Source: Brachionus manjavacas
Lineage: Eukaryota > Rotifera > Eurotatoria > Ploima > Brachionidae
Length of the DNA stretch: 64,000 nt
Assembly: GCA_019054805.1 (NCBI GenBank)
Contig: JAHQIY010000009.1
Span: 1,736,001 to 1,800,000, forward strand
Direction: 5' to 3'
Positions 31,740 through 42,399 of this stretch are shown here, piece after piece (position 1 is the stretch's first letter; each line of letters starts with the position of its first letter). The notes beneath the pieces are model-generated. The model saw nothing but the letters and a program-made list of their open reading frames with translations, was not told the origin of the DNA and did not search any database. A program made the translations under genes and the position numbers.

Positions 31740-33599
31740 TGGCTAGATCAATGGGTTCGCAAGTGAAAAATGAAGATATCAATTGAAAAGGCTTGTTTTA
31801 TGGTCGATTTAAAATTTAATAAAGAAACCTTTGATCTTAACTTGAGAATCTTTGAAAATAAAATCACTAGGACAAAAGAAACCTTTTTTATTTTCAAAAA
31901 AATAGGAAATCTTGAAAACGTCATAAATAAGTAGCTAAAAGAAATCGAAATATGGCTATGCAAATGGAAAATGAGAATTTCTATTGATATCTATTGAAAA
32001 GTCATGTTACATGATCTTTGAGAAAAAAACTAAAATTACAATCAATCTTTACCTTAAAATTAATGGTAACAATTTAAAAAATAAGGAAATAGTTAAATTC
32101 TTAGGCATTACACTGGACTTAAAACTTACATTAAGTTCAATGGTAGATAAATTAAAAGAGCGCTGTAATTCAAGGCTTTATATAGTAATGGAATTCAGCT
32201 GATCCGGCCAGAATAAGTACTCGGACATAGACCTCTGCATGGGTGTGATAAGGTCAGTACTCAATCAAACTAGTATTGAAAAAGATCTGGGAGTCACCCT
32301 GCCTAATCTAATGAGGCCATCTCCATCCTTGGACAGCTAGGACGAACGTTTAAATTTTGGACCAACGCCACCTTCGAAACACTATACTGCGCATATGTCA
32401 GGCCCCATTTGGAGTATGCAGCAGTAGTTTGGTGCCCTACACTGCCAAGGACAGCAACATTCTTGAGAAAGTGCAAAGAAAAGCAACAAAACTTGTTCCG
32501 AGAATCCATAACTTCAGTCACAGCGATCGCCTTTCCAACTTGGGTTTGCCCACTCTGAACGAACGCAGGACCAGAGGAGACATGATCCAAATGTTTAAGT
32601 TTAGAAACGGCTTAAATAGCATAGATTGGGTCAGACCTCCCCCGCATTGCAGCTCGCTTTCCCAACCCGGACCAGCCCAGGGTAATAGAGGCCACAAGAG
32701 GCGTCTCTCCGTTCAAGCACTTACCAACTGCGCCCAACGTGAAAACTTTTTCACAAATCGTGTCATCAGAGATTCGAACAGCTTACCTGAAGCAGTAATC
32801 AGTGCCTCGACTGTAAACCAGTTCAAAAACAGTCTCGACGCTTGGAAGTATTCCAGCGGACATCGGGTCCAGCGCCCCGGTTTTACTAGGACTTGATTCC
32901 TTAATGACCGCTAAGACAGCAGCGCCGTCTCCACTCCAATTATTAGAGAGATCTAAACAGCAATTATTCTCTCAAGTCAATGTAAATAGGCTACCATAGA
33001 CGGCTTCCGCTGTAAGTCGTCTCCGCAAGCCTGCTTGCTGTTGCTTATTATAATTATATAATAAAATATCTCTCAAATAGGAAATGACCAAAAACCTTGG
33101 GCAATCTTTGATAGAATCAAAAACCTTGGGTAATCTTAGATAGGATCAATCTTGGATTATTCTTTTCCTTGTTTAAATTCATTCTCAGAAACTAACATCA
33201 AAAAAATACAAGTTTTTCAAATTCAGCAGTATTGTCTATTTTGAAGCTAAAATGATAACCCCTCCAATATTATGCACCAAGAGGCTTTCAATAAACTTAA
33301 ACTACTAACAGTCTCAATCGATTTTTTAAGTTGAGTGAGAGATGTGTCAGGAAAAGATTGAGATATTCTGCTCCATTGGTCATTAGACTGGTGGAAGCAT
33401 AAAGAGAAGGTTTTGAATCAACATATATCGAATTTCACTGTTCTATTGCTCACTTACCGTATCTTCTTTTTTTTCCAGAACTAAAAAATATTTAAACATG
33501 TGCAACCTAGCTATTTCAACTTAACATTTATAATTATTTTCTCATTTTTTAATTTTATTTTTATTTTTTTTATTCTGAAGGAGCATTAGCCCGGTACTG
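31740..33599 (+). mobile_element. LINE-A copy split by a LINE-B insertion
   Basis: 31740-32205 holds RT thumb pieces (KMKISIEK, KWKMRISI, IVKFLGITLDLKLTLSSMVD, KERCNSRLY), with a local duplication of the SIEK region. About 33165-33480 resumes with the decayed C-terminal part (ALEL/FSSV-type QNSAV... blocks), and 33574-33599 is the 3' tail TTCTGAAGGAGCATTAGCCC plus GGTACTGG. LINE-B sequence fills the middle. Confidence 0.75.
32206..33062 (+). mobile_element. LINE-B 3' end nested in LINE-A
   Basis: The frame at 32357-32896 reads EKVQRKATKLVPRIHNF, LPTLNERRTRGDMIQMFKFR and SLSQPGPAQGNRGHKRRLS, close to the LINE-B C-terminus at 40242-40832. An EKDLGVTL stretch lies just upstream. It ends with CCGCAAGCCTGCTTGCTGTT and an AT-rich tail, equivalent to the LINE-B end at 41250. 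Less AT-rich than its host element. Confidence 0.8.
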
Positions 33600-35230
33600 G
33601 CATTTTTTTTACTTTTTAGAAATGAAATGTATAAAAGGATCGATTTTTAATTTTTTTATTAAAAATGAAAAAAATTAAAATATAAATTTATAGTTAAAAA
33701 TAAATATAAAATCTCTATAATAATTCATATGACCATTATCCATTACAAATAACTTATGTCTTTGTGTTAATGTCTTTATGTTTTATTTATGTTTTAAAAT
33801 TTTTTATTAAATTAGCAAATGTTTAAATTTGCATAAAACATAATATGTTTTATATGTTTTATGAGTTTTAGTTTTAAAGTATTTCACTTAAGTTGAATTT
33901 TGTTTTTAAACTTAATTTGGAATGCTTGTTTCAATTACTTTTTGAAATGAAAAATTCGAACTTAACTGTAAAAGCATTTTACATACGAGTTAATTTTATT
34001 TATTCAAAGATTGATTTTAATTTTGATTCGAAATTCTTTTCTGAATTGATTATCAACTTCAACATGCCAATTTATCTTGGATTTTTTCAATTAAAAAAGG
34101 CTCAAGTAAAAATAAAAAATAACAAATTTGACACCTTATTATTTTATTTATTTAATTGTTTTCTGTACCGAGTTAAAGGGTAATTTCCAAAACATGTACC
34201 TATCAAGATTGCAAAAAAACGACACCGGGTGTAAATCGCCAAAATATTTATAAAAGTTCAATTTTTTTTTAGATACATTTATTCCTAATTATCTGAATTT
34301 TACCGTACACCCATTTTCTTCAAAAAAAAAATTTCATCACCCTTAAATTTCGAACTAAGAAAACATAAAACACCCAAAAACATATTTTTTAAAAATTTAA
34401 AATATGAAAAAAAATAGTCAATATTTGGAAACAAATTCAAAAATCATTATCGAGCAGATTTTTATGAAATTTTAAACATGAAAAATTCAACATAGCTTGA
34501 TCATCTTGAAAACTTTTTGGAAAAATATATGCTTTTTGGTATAAATCAAGTAAAAAAATCTTCCAAAACACGGTCCTTTTTTTTTGCTTTATTTGGACCA
34601 TGTCAGAATTTATGAATTAGATTCCCAAGCTTTTTTACTTTATTTGTCTTAATTGAATTCAAGGTTAAAACAGGGAATAATGGGATTCGTAGCCAAGTAC
34701 CTGCTTAAGGAATCGACATAGTTATTGCATGAGATATGTTTAAATAATATGAAGTACAGAGCGATTAAAAAGAAATGGAGAAAAGAAAAAGTGTTATAAA
34801 GTGTAGGGATCTAAACCATAAATTAAACTCTCATCTAAAAAAATAGATCATTTTTAATTTTCGAAAATTGTTAATTTTTTTTTTAATTTAATTTTTAGGT
34901 TCAATTTATTTATTTAAAATTTCCACAATTAAAAAAGGCATTTAATTTGTTGAACTTACTTGCTTAGATAGATATATAACATTAATTCACTGGGAAAAAA
35001 ATAAAGTTTTCTTAGAAATTAAGTAAAATTTTGGAAGTGTTTTATAATATTTATTAATTAATGATGTAATTTTTAAAAAATTAGAAGCAACTCAGTCGCA
35101 ATTTACTTAATTAAGAAAAAAAACAATTATTCAAACTCTAAGTGCCTCCAATATAATTCAATTGAATGCAAAAGAAATTGGTTAATCGAGTTAGAGAAAT
35201 GAGATCATTTTCAAAATATTCTTTTAATTT
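33600..35230. other. AT-rich region with repeat fragments
   Basis: No gene seen. 33890-34110 is a diverged copy of the sequence at about 47250-47530 (shared ATTGATTATCAACTTCAACA then TGCCAATT). 34161-34180 is a partial reverse-strand LINE-A tail (TTCTGTACCGAGTTAAAGG). The remainder is featureless. Confidence 0.5.
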
Positions 35231-35593
35231 CTAATCTTCTGCAGATTTTTCACCTTGTTTAAAAATTGACTTAATTGTCTCAAATGCTCCGAGAGCTTCG
35301 TTAAAATCAAGTTTTCCATTTCCATTAGTATCTATTTGTTCAAAAACTGACCTGACAATATTTTCACCAACTTCACCCATGCCAAGTTTTTCAATAGCCA
35401 AAATAAAATCTATTTAAAAAAAAATATTTTTAAACAAAAAATACTAATTGATTAAAATAAAACCTTCTTCGGTTATTTTTCCATCACCATTTTTGTCAAA
35501 TTGTTTGAAAAGAGGAAGCGGGTTAAAGAGTTCGTCAGAATCCTGACTGATTACGTTTCCTAGAAAACTTTTTCCAGCACTAAATAAATTCAT
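35231..35593 (-). CDS. Small two-EF-hand calcium-binding protein (102 aa, two exons)
   Basis: Exon 1 (35593-35464) starts MNLFSAGKSFLGNVISQ and holds EF-hand loop DKNGDGKITEED, completed across the splice. Intron 35463-35410 (54 bp) runs GTTTTA to AAATAG, phase 1. Exon 2 (35409-35231) reads FILAIEKLGMGEVG and holds the second loop DTNGNGKLDFNE, then ends KSAED. Both loops have Asp at 1, Asn at 3, Asp/Asn at 5, Gly at 6, an aliphatic residue at 8 and an acidic residue at 12 (Asp in the first, Glu in the second), so both should bind Ca2+. One EF-hand pair is the usual minimal sensor unit; target unknown. A TATA-like TATAAATATAAAG lies about 50 bp upstream. No signal peptide, so probably cytosolic. 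Confidence 0.88.
35410..35463 (-). other. 54-bp intron of the EF-hand gene
   Basis: GT...AG ends, very AT-rich. Splicing joins GAA-GAA-G to AT and completes the first EF-hand loop. Confidence 0.85.
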
Positions 35594-35642
35594 TTTTTGT
35601 AAAATAAGAAAATTCTTTACTATACAAAAAAAAGCGAGCTAT

Positions 35643-35655
35643 CTTTATATTTATA
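35643..35655 (-). promoter_or_regulatory. TATA-like element of the EF-hand gene
   Basis: TATAAATATAAAG on the minus strand, 50 bp before the ATG. Confidence 0.45.
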
Positions 35656-36380
35656 GTTAATATTGGAACAAATAAAATTAAGATAAGAAAATTATTTCAT
35701 AATACAAAAAATAAATAATAATAATTATTTTTGATAATAATGCATTACTTTCAACCAAGATGAGGAATAATTATAAAAACGCTCAAAAGCATAAAAAGAA
35801 GGAATATATTTAAGATAATTTGATGAAATATTTTTTTTCCTAATTAGACAAAAAATATCAACTAAAAAAAATAAATAAAAAAGATGATAATGTTTTTTGC
35901 TACGAAAACTTAAATTTTAATTATTGCTCTAAATTTTAAAATCTCTTTTTAAATCCGGTTCAAAAATGATTTATAAGCTTGTCTTTAAAAGAAAGCTGGA
36001 ATTTACGGAGTGAATGATTGAAAAATCCCAATACTGATTGAAAAAGCCAAAAGCTTTGTTAAAATTTTCTGGAACCATAGATGCGATGCATTCTTCAGAA
36101 CAATTATTTTTGGCTTAAAATTGTAACTAAAATAATCAAAGTCCGAAGCATGAATGCCTTGTGTTTGTTGATATGGTATATTTGAAAGCAAATTGCCAAA
36201 CAAAAAACAATTGAATGACTATTAGAAAATCAAATGCAAGAAAGGTAGAAAAATATCGAATGAATATATCATCAATTGAACATTTTGATAAGAAAAAAAA
36301 TTGAAAGAAAGAACAAAAAAGATAAAAAAAACAATCATGATGTTTACAATTTTATCAAACCATGAATAGCAAAGAATGGA
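35656..36380. other. AT-rich spacer and 5' flank of copy 5
   Basis: From about 36180 the sequence is shared with the flanks of copies 4, 6 and 7. Nothing recognised before that. Confidence 0.5.
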
Positions 36381-36389
36381 TATAAAAGG
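36381..36389 (+). promoter_or_regulatory. TATA box of repeat-gene copy 5
   Basis: TATAAAAGG, 79 bp before the ATG. Like copy 6 it has two extra bases (ATTTCGAAAAATC) between TATA and the start. Confidence 0.75.
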
Positions 36390-36459
36390 CGATTATTTGA
36401 TATTTCGAAAAATCACTTCGAATAAATAAGTATTCTATTAAATAATAAAATTTAGAAAA

Positions 36460-36789
36460 ATGTCTTGTGGATTAAACTTGTCAACCCCATTGGAATTCTC
36501 GGCTCCATTGGCTGCTCCATCATTGCCATTAACTTCTGGTTGGGAATTCTCCGCTCCATTGTCATTTCCAGCACCACAATTGCAAGTACCTCAATTGCCA
36601 GCTGCTCCATTGACCTCCGGATGGGAATTCTCCGCTCCATTGTCATTGCCAGCACCACAATTGCAAGCACCACAATTGCCAGCGGCTCCATTGACCACTG
36701 GATGGGAATTCTCCGCTCCATTGTCATTACCAACTCCTCAATTACAAGCTCCAAGCTGCGGATCATCATCATTCGCTGGATTCTTCTAA
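36460..36789 (+). CDS. 27-residue-repeat protein family, copy 5 (109 aa, 3 repeats)
   Basis: Three GWEF units. Distinct changes are LSFPAPQLQVPQ in the first unit and CCACAA in place of CCTCAA (silent, Pro-Gln) in the second. C-cap ends SSSFAGFF as in copies 1, 6 and 7. A tRNA-Asp gene follows 335 bp downstream on the other strand. Confidence 0.75.
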   Translation: MSCGLNLSTPLEFSAPLAAPSLPLTSGWEFSAPLSFPAPQLQVPQLPAAPLTSGWEFSAPLSLPAPQLQAPQLPAAPLTTGWEFSAPLSLPTPQLQAPSCGSSSFAGFF

Positions 36790-37124
36790 ATTTATTGATT
36801 TTAAAATTTTAAAATAAATCTGTTTCATTGAAATTAAATCATGTTTTTTATTATCGTACTTTATGTGAAATTAAATTAAAAATTTTTGTTAACTAATATT
36901 TTAATTGCTCATTTAAATATAACTTATAGTTCTCTTTTCATATTATAAAGGGCCGAAAGTACAAAAAGGAAAATAATTTTCTAATAGCCAAATGTCATTG
37001 TTTATCTTTTTAATGACATTTTCCTTCTTTGCTCGTAGTAAAATACAAAGAACTATATATCAAAATGCTTCTTTAAAGTTATTTTTAAATATTGAGGGTT
37101 AAAATAATGCCAAAAAAAAAACAA
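36790..37124. other. 3' flank of copy 5, duplicated at copies 2 and 7
   Basis: The right half matches 9120-9339. The left half (AATTAAATTAAAAATTTTTG) matches the sequence beyond copy 7 at about 49330-49400 in reverse. Confidence 0.6.
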
Positions 37125-37196
37125 CTCCGTGACGGGGAATTGAACCCCGGTCTCCCGCGTGACAGGCGGGGATACTCACCACTATACTATCACGGA
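37125..37196 (-). tRNA. tRNA-Asp (anticodon GTC)
   Basis: Identical to the gene at 9340-9411, and the preceding AATATTGAGGGTTAAAATAA is shared with that locus. Confidence 0.97.
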
Positions 37197-37877
37197 CTTA
37201 ATAATTCCGAGTTCTTTATAATTTTTCTAATAAACTTGAAAAAATATCTAATAAAATTATTCAGAGTGATTTATTTCATTATTGAAAATTTTAAAATTTG
37301 AAGAACTCTAAATTAAAAATTGAAATTTTTTGCCCTATTTTCCTTATTATTTATTTTTATGCGATGATTTCCATTTCAATTTTGATTTAAGAATCGATTT
37401 TTAAATTGATTGTAAAAAATAATTTTGATTTTATACACATTTATCGAATAAATGACAAAGACTCAAGTTTTATTTCATAACTCTAGTTAAAATTTAATAA
37501 GTTTTCATCATGCTCATATTGACAGTTCATACAGATAGCCTTTTTGTGTTAAATAAAATTTTCTCTGTTTTGACAAAATAAATTGATAATCTAAACTAAT
37601 AAATTAATATTAATAATTTTAATCAAGTCATTTATTTTTTAATTACTTATCCAAAAAATGAATGCTTATTCAAAAATTTGTAAATGAATTATTTGAAAGT
37701 TTATTGCCAAACAAAAATCACTAAAGAATAGAAAGAAAAATTCTAATATCAATATTCAATCAGTTAAATCAATTGATAAGAAAAAATTAAATTAAAAAAC
37801 AAAAGAACAAAAAAAATGAGAAACAAAACAATCATGATGTTTACAATTTTATCAAACCATGAATAGCAAAGAATGGA
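37197..37877. other. Spacer and 5' flank of copy 6
   Basis: The first 100 bp still match the tRNA flank at 9412-9480. From about 37640 the sequence is the shared 5' flank (AAAAAATGAATGCTTATTC). No gene. Confidence 0.55.
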
Positions 37878-37886
37878 TATAAAAGG
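37878..37886 (+). promoter_or_regulatory. TATA box of repeat-gene copy 6
   Basis: TATAAAAGG, 79 bp before the ATG. The last 150 bp upstream are nearly identical to copy 5. Confidence 0.75.
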
Positions 37887-37956
37887 CGATTATTTGATAT
37901 TTCGAAAAATCACTTCGAATAAATAAGTATTCTATTAAATAATAAAATTTAGAAAA

Positions 37957-38367
37957 ATGTCTTGTGGATTAAACTTGTCAACCCCATTGGAATTCTCGGC
38001 TCCATTGGCTGCTCCATCATTGCCATTGACTTCTGGTTGGGAATTCTCCGCTCCATTGTCATTGCCAGCACCACAATTGCAAGCACCTCAGCTGCCAGCT
38101 GCTCCATTGACCACTGGATGGGAATTCTCCGCTCCATTGTCATTGCCAGCACCACAATTGCAAGCACCTCAATTGCCAGCGGCTCCATTGACCTCCGGAT
38201 GGGAATACTCCGCTCCATTGTCATTGCCAGCACCACAATTGCAAGCACCTCAATTGCCAGCTGTTCCATTGACCACTGGATGGGAATTCTCCGCTCCATT
38301 GTCATTACCAACTCCTCAATTACAAGCTCCAAGCTGCGGATCATCATCATTCGCTGGATTCTTCTAA
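37957..38367 (+). CDS. 27-residue-repeat protein family, copy 6 (136 aa, 4 repeats)
   Basis: Four units. The first carries the CAGCTG silent variant, the third starts GWEYSAPL (Phe to Tyr) and ends LPAVPLTT. It lies 1.2 kb after copy 5, the closest pair in the window, with a shared promoter and C-cap, so they are probably a recent tandem duplication. Confidence 0.75.
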   Translation: MSCGLNLSTPLEFSAPLAAPSLPLTSGWEFSAPLSLPAPQLQAPQLPAAPLTTGWEFSAPLSLPAPQLQAPQLPAAPLTSGWEYSAPLSLPAPQLQAPQLPAVPLTTGWEFSAPLSLPTPQLQAPSCGSSSFAGFF

Positions 38368-38639
38368 ATTTATTGATTTTAAAATTTTAAAATAAAAAAT
38401 TTTTCAGTGAATTTTTTTTTCATAAGAAACTCAATTTGAGTACATTTAATTTACTTCTTGTTTCTTATTCTATGAAAAAAAATTACGACTTATTTTTTTT
38501 ATATACCACAAATATTGAATAAAATACCCCAAAATTTTTTTTTTTTACACCAACTTTATTAGAATAACACAAATTATTTAGAAAAAAAAAGAAATAAATT
38601 GACACTTTTTTTTATATCTACCACAAAGTATTTTATTTT
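38368..38639. other. 3' flank of copy 6
   Basis: AT-rich, up to the sharp composition change where LINE-B begins. Confidence 0.5.
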
Positions 38640-41299
38640 TTACCACATTTATATGGACAAGCACCACTGGCGGTCATACTCCTTCTGTAGTATCCCCTCG
38701 CCCAGTCCTTCACCGTGGCAACTACGAGCTCTTCAGTACCCTCGTTTATGACAGCATCATCCCCATTGATAAGGACGTCAATATCGCATATGATTGGATA
38801 ATCAAGTCCTATGCCGCTGCCTCCTCCATGGCTATCCCCAACCAAGTGCCAAGAGCACGCAAGCGCCCCAATCCCAAGTGGTTCAACCCCAAAATCAAGT
38901 TGTTAACCAGGATGAAGTACAAAATCTACTGTCGGATTAGATCAGCCCCTTGTTGCCTTGAGTTGAGAACCGCTTACTCCTTGATCTGCAAGCAGGTAAA
39001 ACAAGCTGTAAGAAATGCCATCTGTAAGTTCGAAGCATCTATTGTCAGGGTCTGTAAGCTTCAACCAAAGCTTCTTTACAACTATATTAACAGCCAGAAG
39101 CAATGCAGAGACTCCATCAAAGGCCTGCTCGACTGTCATGGCGCCTTTCACACTGATGGTGACAAGATCGTGAACATTCTCAATGTCCAATTTGGAAGTG
39201 TCTTCATCCCTCGCCTACCATGCCAAGCTCCGCCTCTCCAGCTCATGGTAAGTCCCCAGCAAGACATAGATGTTGATTTCCTCTCGCCCGCCACCGTTCG
39301 CAAGTACATACTGCGCCTAAACCCTAGGAAATCGCCTGGCATGGATGGTATCCACCCATTCGTCATCAAAAGTTGCGCCAATGCCTTTTCGCAGGTCCTC
39401 AGCGCTATCTTCACCAGTTCGTACAACAGCGGCAGGATCCCAGACGCTTGGAGACTCGCTCAGATCAGCCCCATCTTCAATAAAGGTAGTAGGAGTTCCC
39501 CTGGTAATTACAGGCCTATTTCCTTGACGTCAATCCCCTGTAAGTTGATGGAACGTATGGTAAGAGACGTCATGATGGATCACCTCTACAGCAACAAAGC
39601 GATCGTTCCGAATCAACACGGTTTTGTCCTGAAGAAGTCAGTTGTCACTAATTTACTAGAGACGGTGGACCGCATAAGCGATGGCATCGATAGGGATTCC
39701 ACGTCCTAGTTGTCTTCCTCGATTTTGCAAAAGCTTTCGACAGAGTTTGTCACGCATCTCTAAGAGCCAAACTGGTTGCCTACGGGTTTTGTCCAGGCAT
39801 TGTCGATTGGGTCAGCGACTTCTTGTCAAGAAGGCAGCAGCGGGTAGTGATGGGTCAGCATACTGCTGACTGGATTGATGTGTCTAGTGGGGTCCCTCAA
39901 GGTAGCGTCCTTGGTCCACTTCTGTTCGTCATCTTCATCAACGACATGCCAGCGGCGGTCAGCCACCTTGTCAAACTATTTGCCGATGACAGTAAACTGA
40001 TTGCCACAATACGAAGCACCAGTGATCTATCAACACTGCAACATGACCTCGATGCACTCTCTGAGTGGTCAAACACGTGGCGTATGCTCTTCAACGTGAG
40101 CAAATGCAAGGCGATGGAATTTAGCAAGTCTGGAAAGAACAGCTACGCCCAATCCGAACTAATGATGGGGAAGACGAGTCCAGGAGTGCACTAGCTTACG
40201 TCGACACAGAAAAGGATCTGGGAGTTACATTATCACGTAATTTGAAATTTTCTATTCATATTAAAAATCAAGTGAACAGAGCTACCGGAATACTCGGCCA
40301 GTTGAAAAGATCATTTAGATATTGGACTTTAGATACCTGCAGGACCCTTTATTGTGCCTACGTTAGACCCCACCTGGAATATGCCACTGTTATCTGGTCC
40401 CCCCCTAGCAAGAAAGACGCAAAGATGCTCGAGCAGGTGCAGAGAAGGGCCACCAAACTGGTGCCCCGCATTAGAAACTGGCGCTACGAAGACCGTCTTG
40501 CCGTCCTTAGACTAACTCCCCTTCGTGAGCGCCGTGTACGTGGAGACCTGATCCAGATGTTCAAACTCACCAAAGGCATCAACGAAGTGAGCTGGGTGAA
40601 TCCCCCAGTTCCCGCAAGTTCACTATCCCAACCCGGACCCGCCGGAGGTATCAGAGGTCATGCAAGAAGATTGTCCGGCCAGGCCTCGACCAAATGTCTT
40701 CAAAGAGCAAACACATTCACCAACAGGATAGTCAACGAGTGGAATGCCCTACCAGCTACAGTCATAGACGCCGACTCGGTCAACAAGTTCAAGAATCGAT
40801 ACGATACCTTCATGTCCAGTCAACAATCATGAATAGGAGCATTTATTTATAAAAAATCGGATTTTGAGTTACCTTGATTGTGGTCTTTGTGGAGCTAGAT
40901 TGGTCTGGTTGATTTGCTTGATTGGATCGGTCTAAGTCTAGCATAGAAAAAAAAAGAAAAAAAAGGAAAAGAAAGAAAAGAAAAAGAAAGAAATAGAAAA
41001 AAAGAAAAAGATTAATTTAAAATTCAAATGCAATGGTGATGTAGTATATGTAGCATATGAAAGTGTGAAGTAGTATATGAATGTTTTTTTTTTTTTTTTT
41101 TTTTTTTAGCTTGTTGTAACTTATATTATTATTATTTATTATTTTTTTGACCTAAAATTTAAACAGTTTTTTCTTTTTGCAGTAAATTTTTATGTGTAAT
41201 GTGCAAAGAGCTACCATAGGTGACCTCCTAGTAGGCCACCTCCGCAAGCTAGTCTTGCTGTAGCTTATATATATTATTATTATTATTATTATTATTAGG
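38640..41299 (+). mobile_element. LINE-B, 5'-truncated, with (ATT)n tail
   Basis: A sharp rise in G+C begins at about 38640. Coding sequence runs to 40832. The 3' region ends with CCGCAAGCTAGTCTTGCTGT, which can pair GCAAG/CTTGC, followed by an (ATT)n microsatellite at about 41273-41299. A second tail-like AGCTTGTTGTAACTTATATT lies at 41109. The purine-rich run at 40950-41010 and poly-T at 41082-41107 are part of the 3' region. Confidence 0.85.
38690..40832 (+). pseudogene. LINE-B ORF2, reverse transcriptase and C-terminus
   Basis: Three consecutive frames. 38828-39709 has NPKWFNPKIKLL, NPRKSPGMDGIHPFVIKS and NYRPISLTSIPCKLMERMV. About 39710-40193 has VFLDFAKAFDRV, SSGVPQGSVLGPLLFVIFIN and the catalytic LFADDSKLI. 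About 40200-40832 has EKDLGVTLSRNLKF, VRPHLEYATVIWSP and RRATKLVPRIRN. RT blocks 1-7 are complete, so only two frameshifts (near 39705 and 40190) and the missing 5' endonuclease disable it. Codon use is much less AT-rich than in host genes. Confidence 0.88.
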
Positions 41300-41539
41300 C
41301 CTAGAATTTTCTCTAAGTCATCTTCGGAATTTTGATCGTTTGAATGATTTGAATGTTGATTGTCTAAAATATAAACTGAACCATTTGTTTCACCATTTTT
41401 AACTCTGAAATAAATTGATTTTTTGCAACCATTTTTGTAAAAAAATTAATATAAAGTAAGTAAGAACCAGGATTAAACATAATTGTTGATGAGCTAGAGA
41501 ATACGACAGGCTTGAACAAATTAAACTTTCAAAAATAGT

Positions 41540-42135
41540 CAATTAACTTTCAAGTCTGTTAATAAATGCAACTTTGTCGATAGAAAACAAAATAAATACC
41601 AAAAAAAGGAACAAGCGTAAAAAGATAAGAGCTTTCAAATTCAAACGCTGGTGGGACAACACGCTACAACAGATACACATCGAAGTGATAAATGCATACA
41701 TTGAATACAGAAACTCCGGTTTTGATATCCTTAAAAAGAAGGAATACTGTGAGAGAAAGAGACTTTTAAGGTTGCAAAAGAGATATAATATACAATTAAT
41801 TAAAAATAGAGAACTATGAAAGATCAACGACCTCTTTAAACTTGACAAAACAAAATTCTGGAAAAAAATTAGGAGTTTTGAGCATAAAAACACCAGGATT
41901 AATATCAATATTGAATATATTGAAAAACATTATCAAGAGCTTTTTAACAGATCAAACTTTGCCGATTATAACTCTGTGAATTTTGAATGCTCTCATGAAT
42001 TCGACAAGAAATTTGAAAAAACAAAATTTGACTACAAACTCGAGCCATCGGTAGTAAAAGAGTCAATAATTTCACTATCAAACGGAAAAAGTATTGGTTT
42101 TCATGGAGTTAGTAATGAAATGCTTAAGTAAGCTT
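41540..42135 (+). pseudogene. LINE-A ORF2 middle segment
   Basis: The plus frame reads FKFKRWWDNTLQQIHIEV and CERKRLLRLQKRYNIQ, then after a stop at 41817 FKLDKTKFWKKIRSFEH and SVVKESIISLSNGKSIGFHG. These are the linker between endonuclease and RT and the first RT block (GK..G.DG, here GFHG). It is cut off at about 42135. Confidence 0.65.
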
Positions 42136-42399
42136 TCTTAAGCTTTTTTTTTCTCTTTCTCCTTTTTTATATCTCAAAAACTTTTTTTATTTTTATTTTT
42201 TTTAAACAAATCAAAGCATTCATATTTTTTCACTGTAAAAACTAAGCTTTATTAAAAATTTGGTTTGCATTCAGTTACCTTTATTAACACGGATCACTGA
42301 GCACGTGGTCGGTAATCGGCCTCATCCAAGATAAAATAAATAATGTTAATAAGCTAAAAAATAAAAGTTTAGAAGTCATAGATTGTTACATGTGGCAAA

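Noticed and set aside
32303..32590. Minus-strand 95-codon frame in LINE-B
   Set aside because: Antisense to the LINE-B C-terminal coding sequence.
33893..34183. 96-codon plus-strand frame
   Set aside because: Corresponds to a non-coding repeat also seen at 47250-47530, where the frame is not kept.
38942..39426. Minus-strand frames across LINE-B
   Set aside because: Shadows of the LINE-B RT frame.
40950..41107. Purine tract plus poly-T as a regulatory switch
   Set aside because: It lies inside the 3' region of LINE-B and is more simply a slippage-prone retrotransposon tail.
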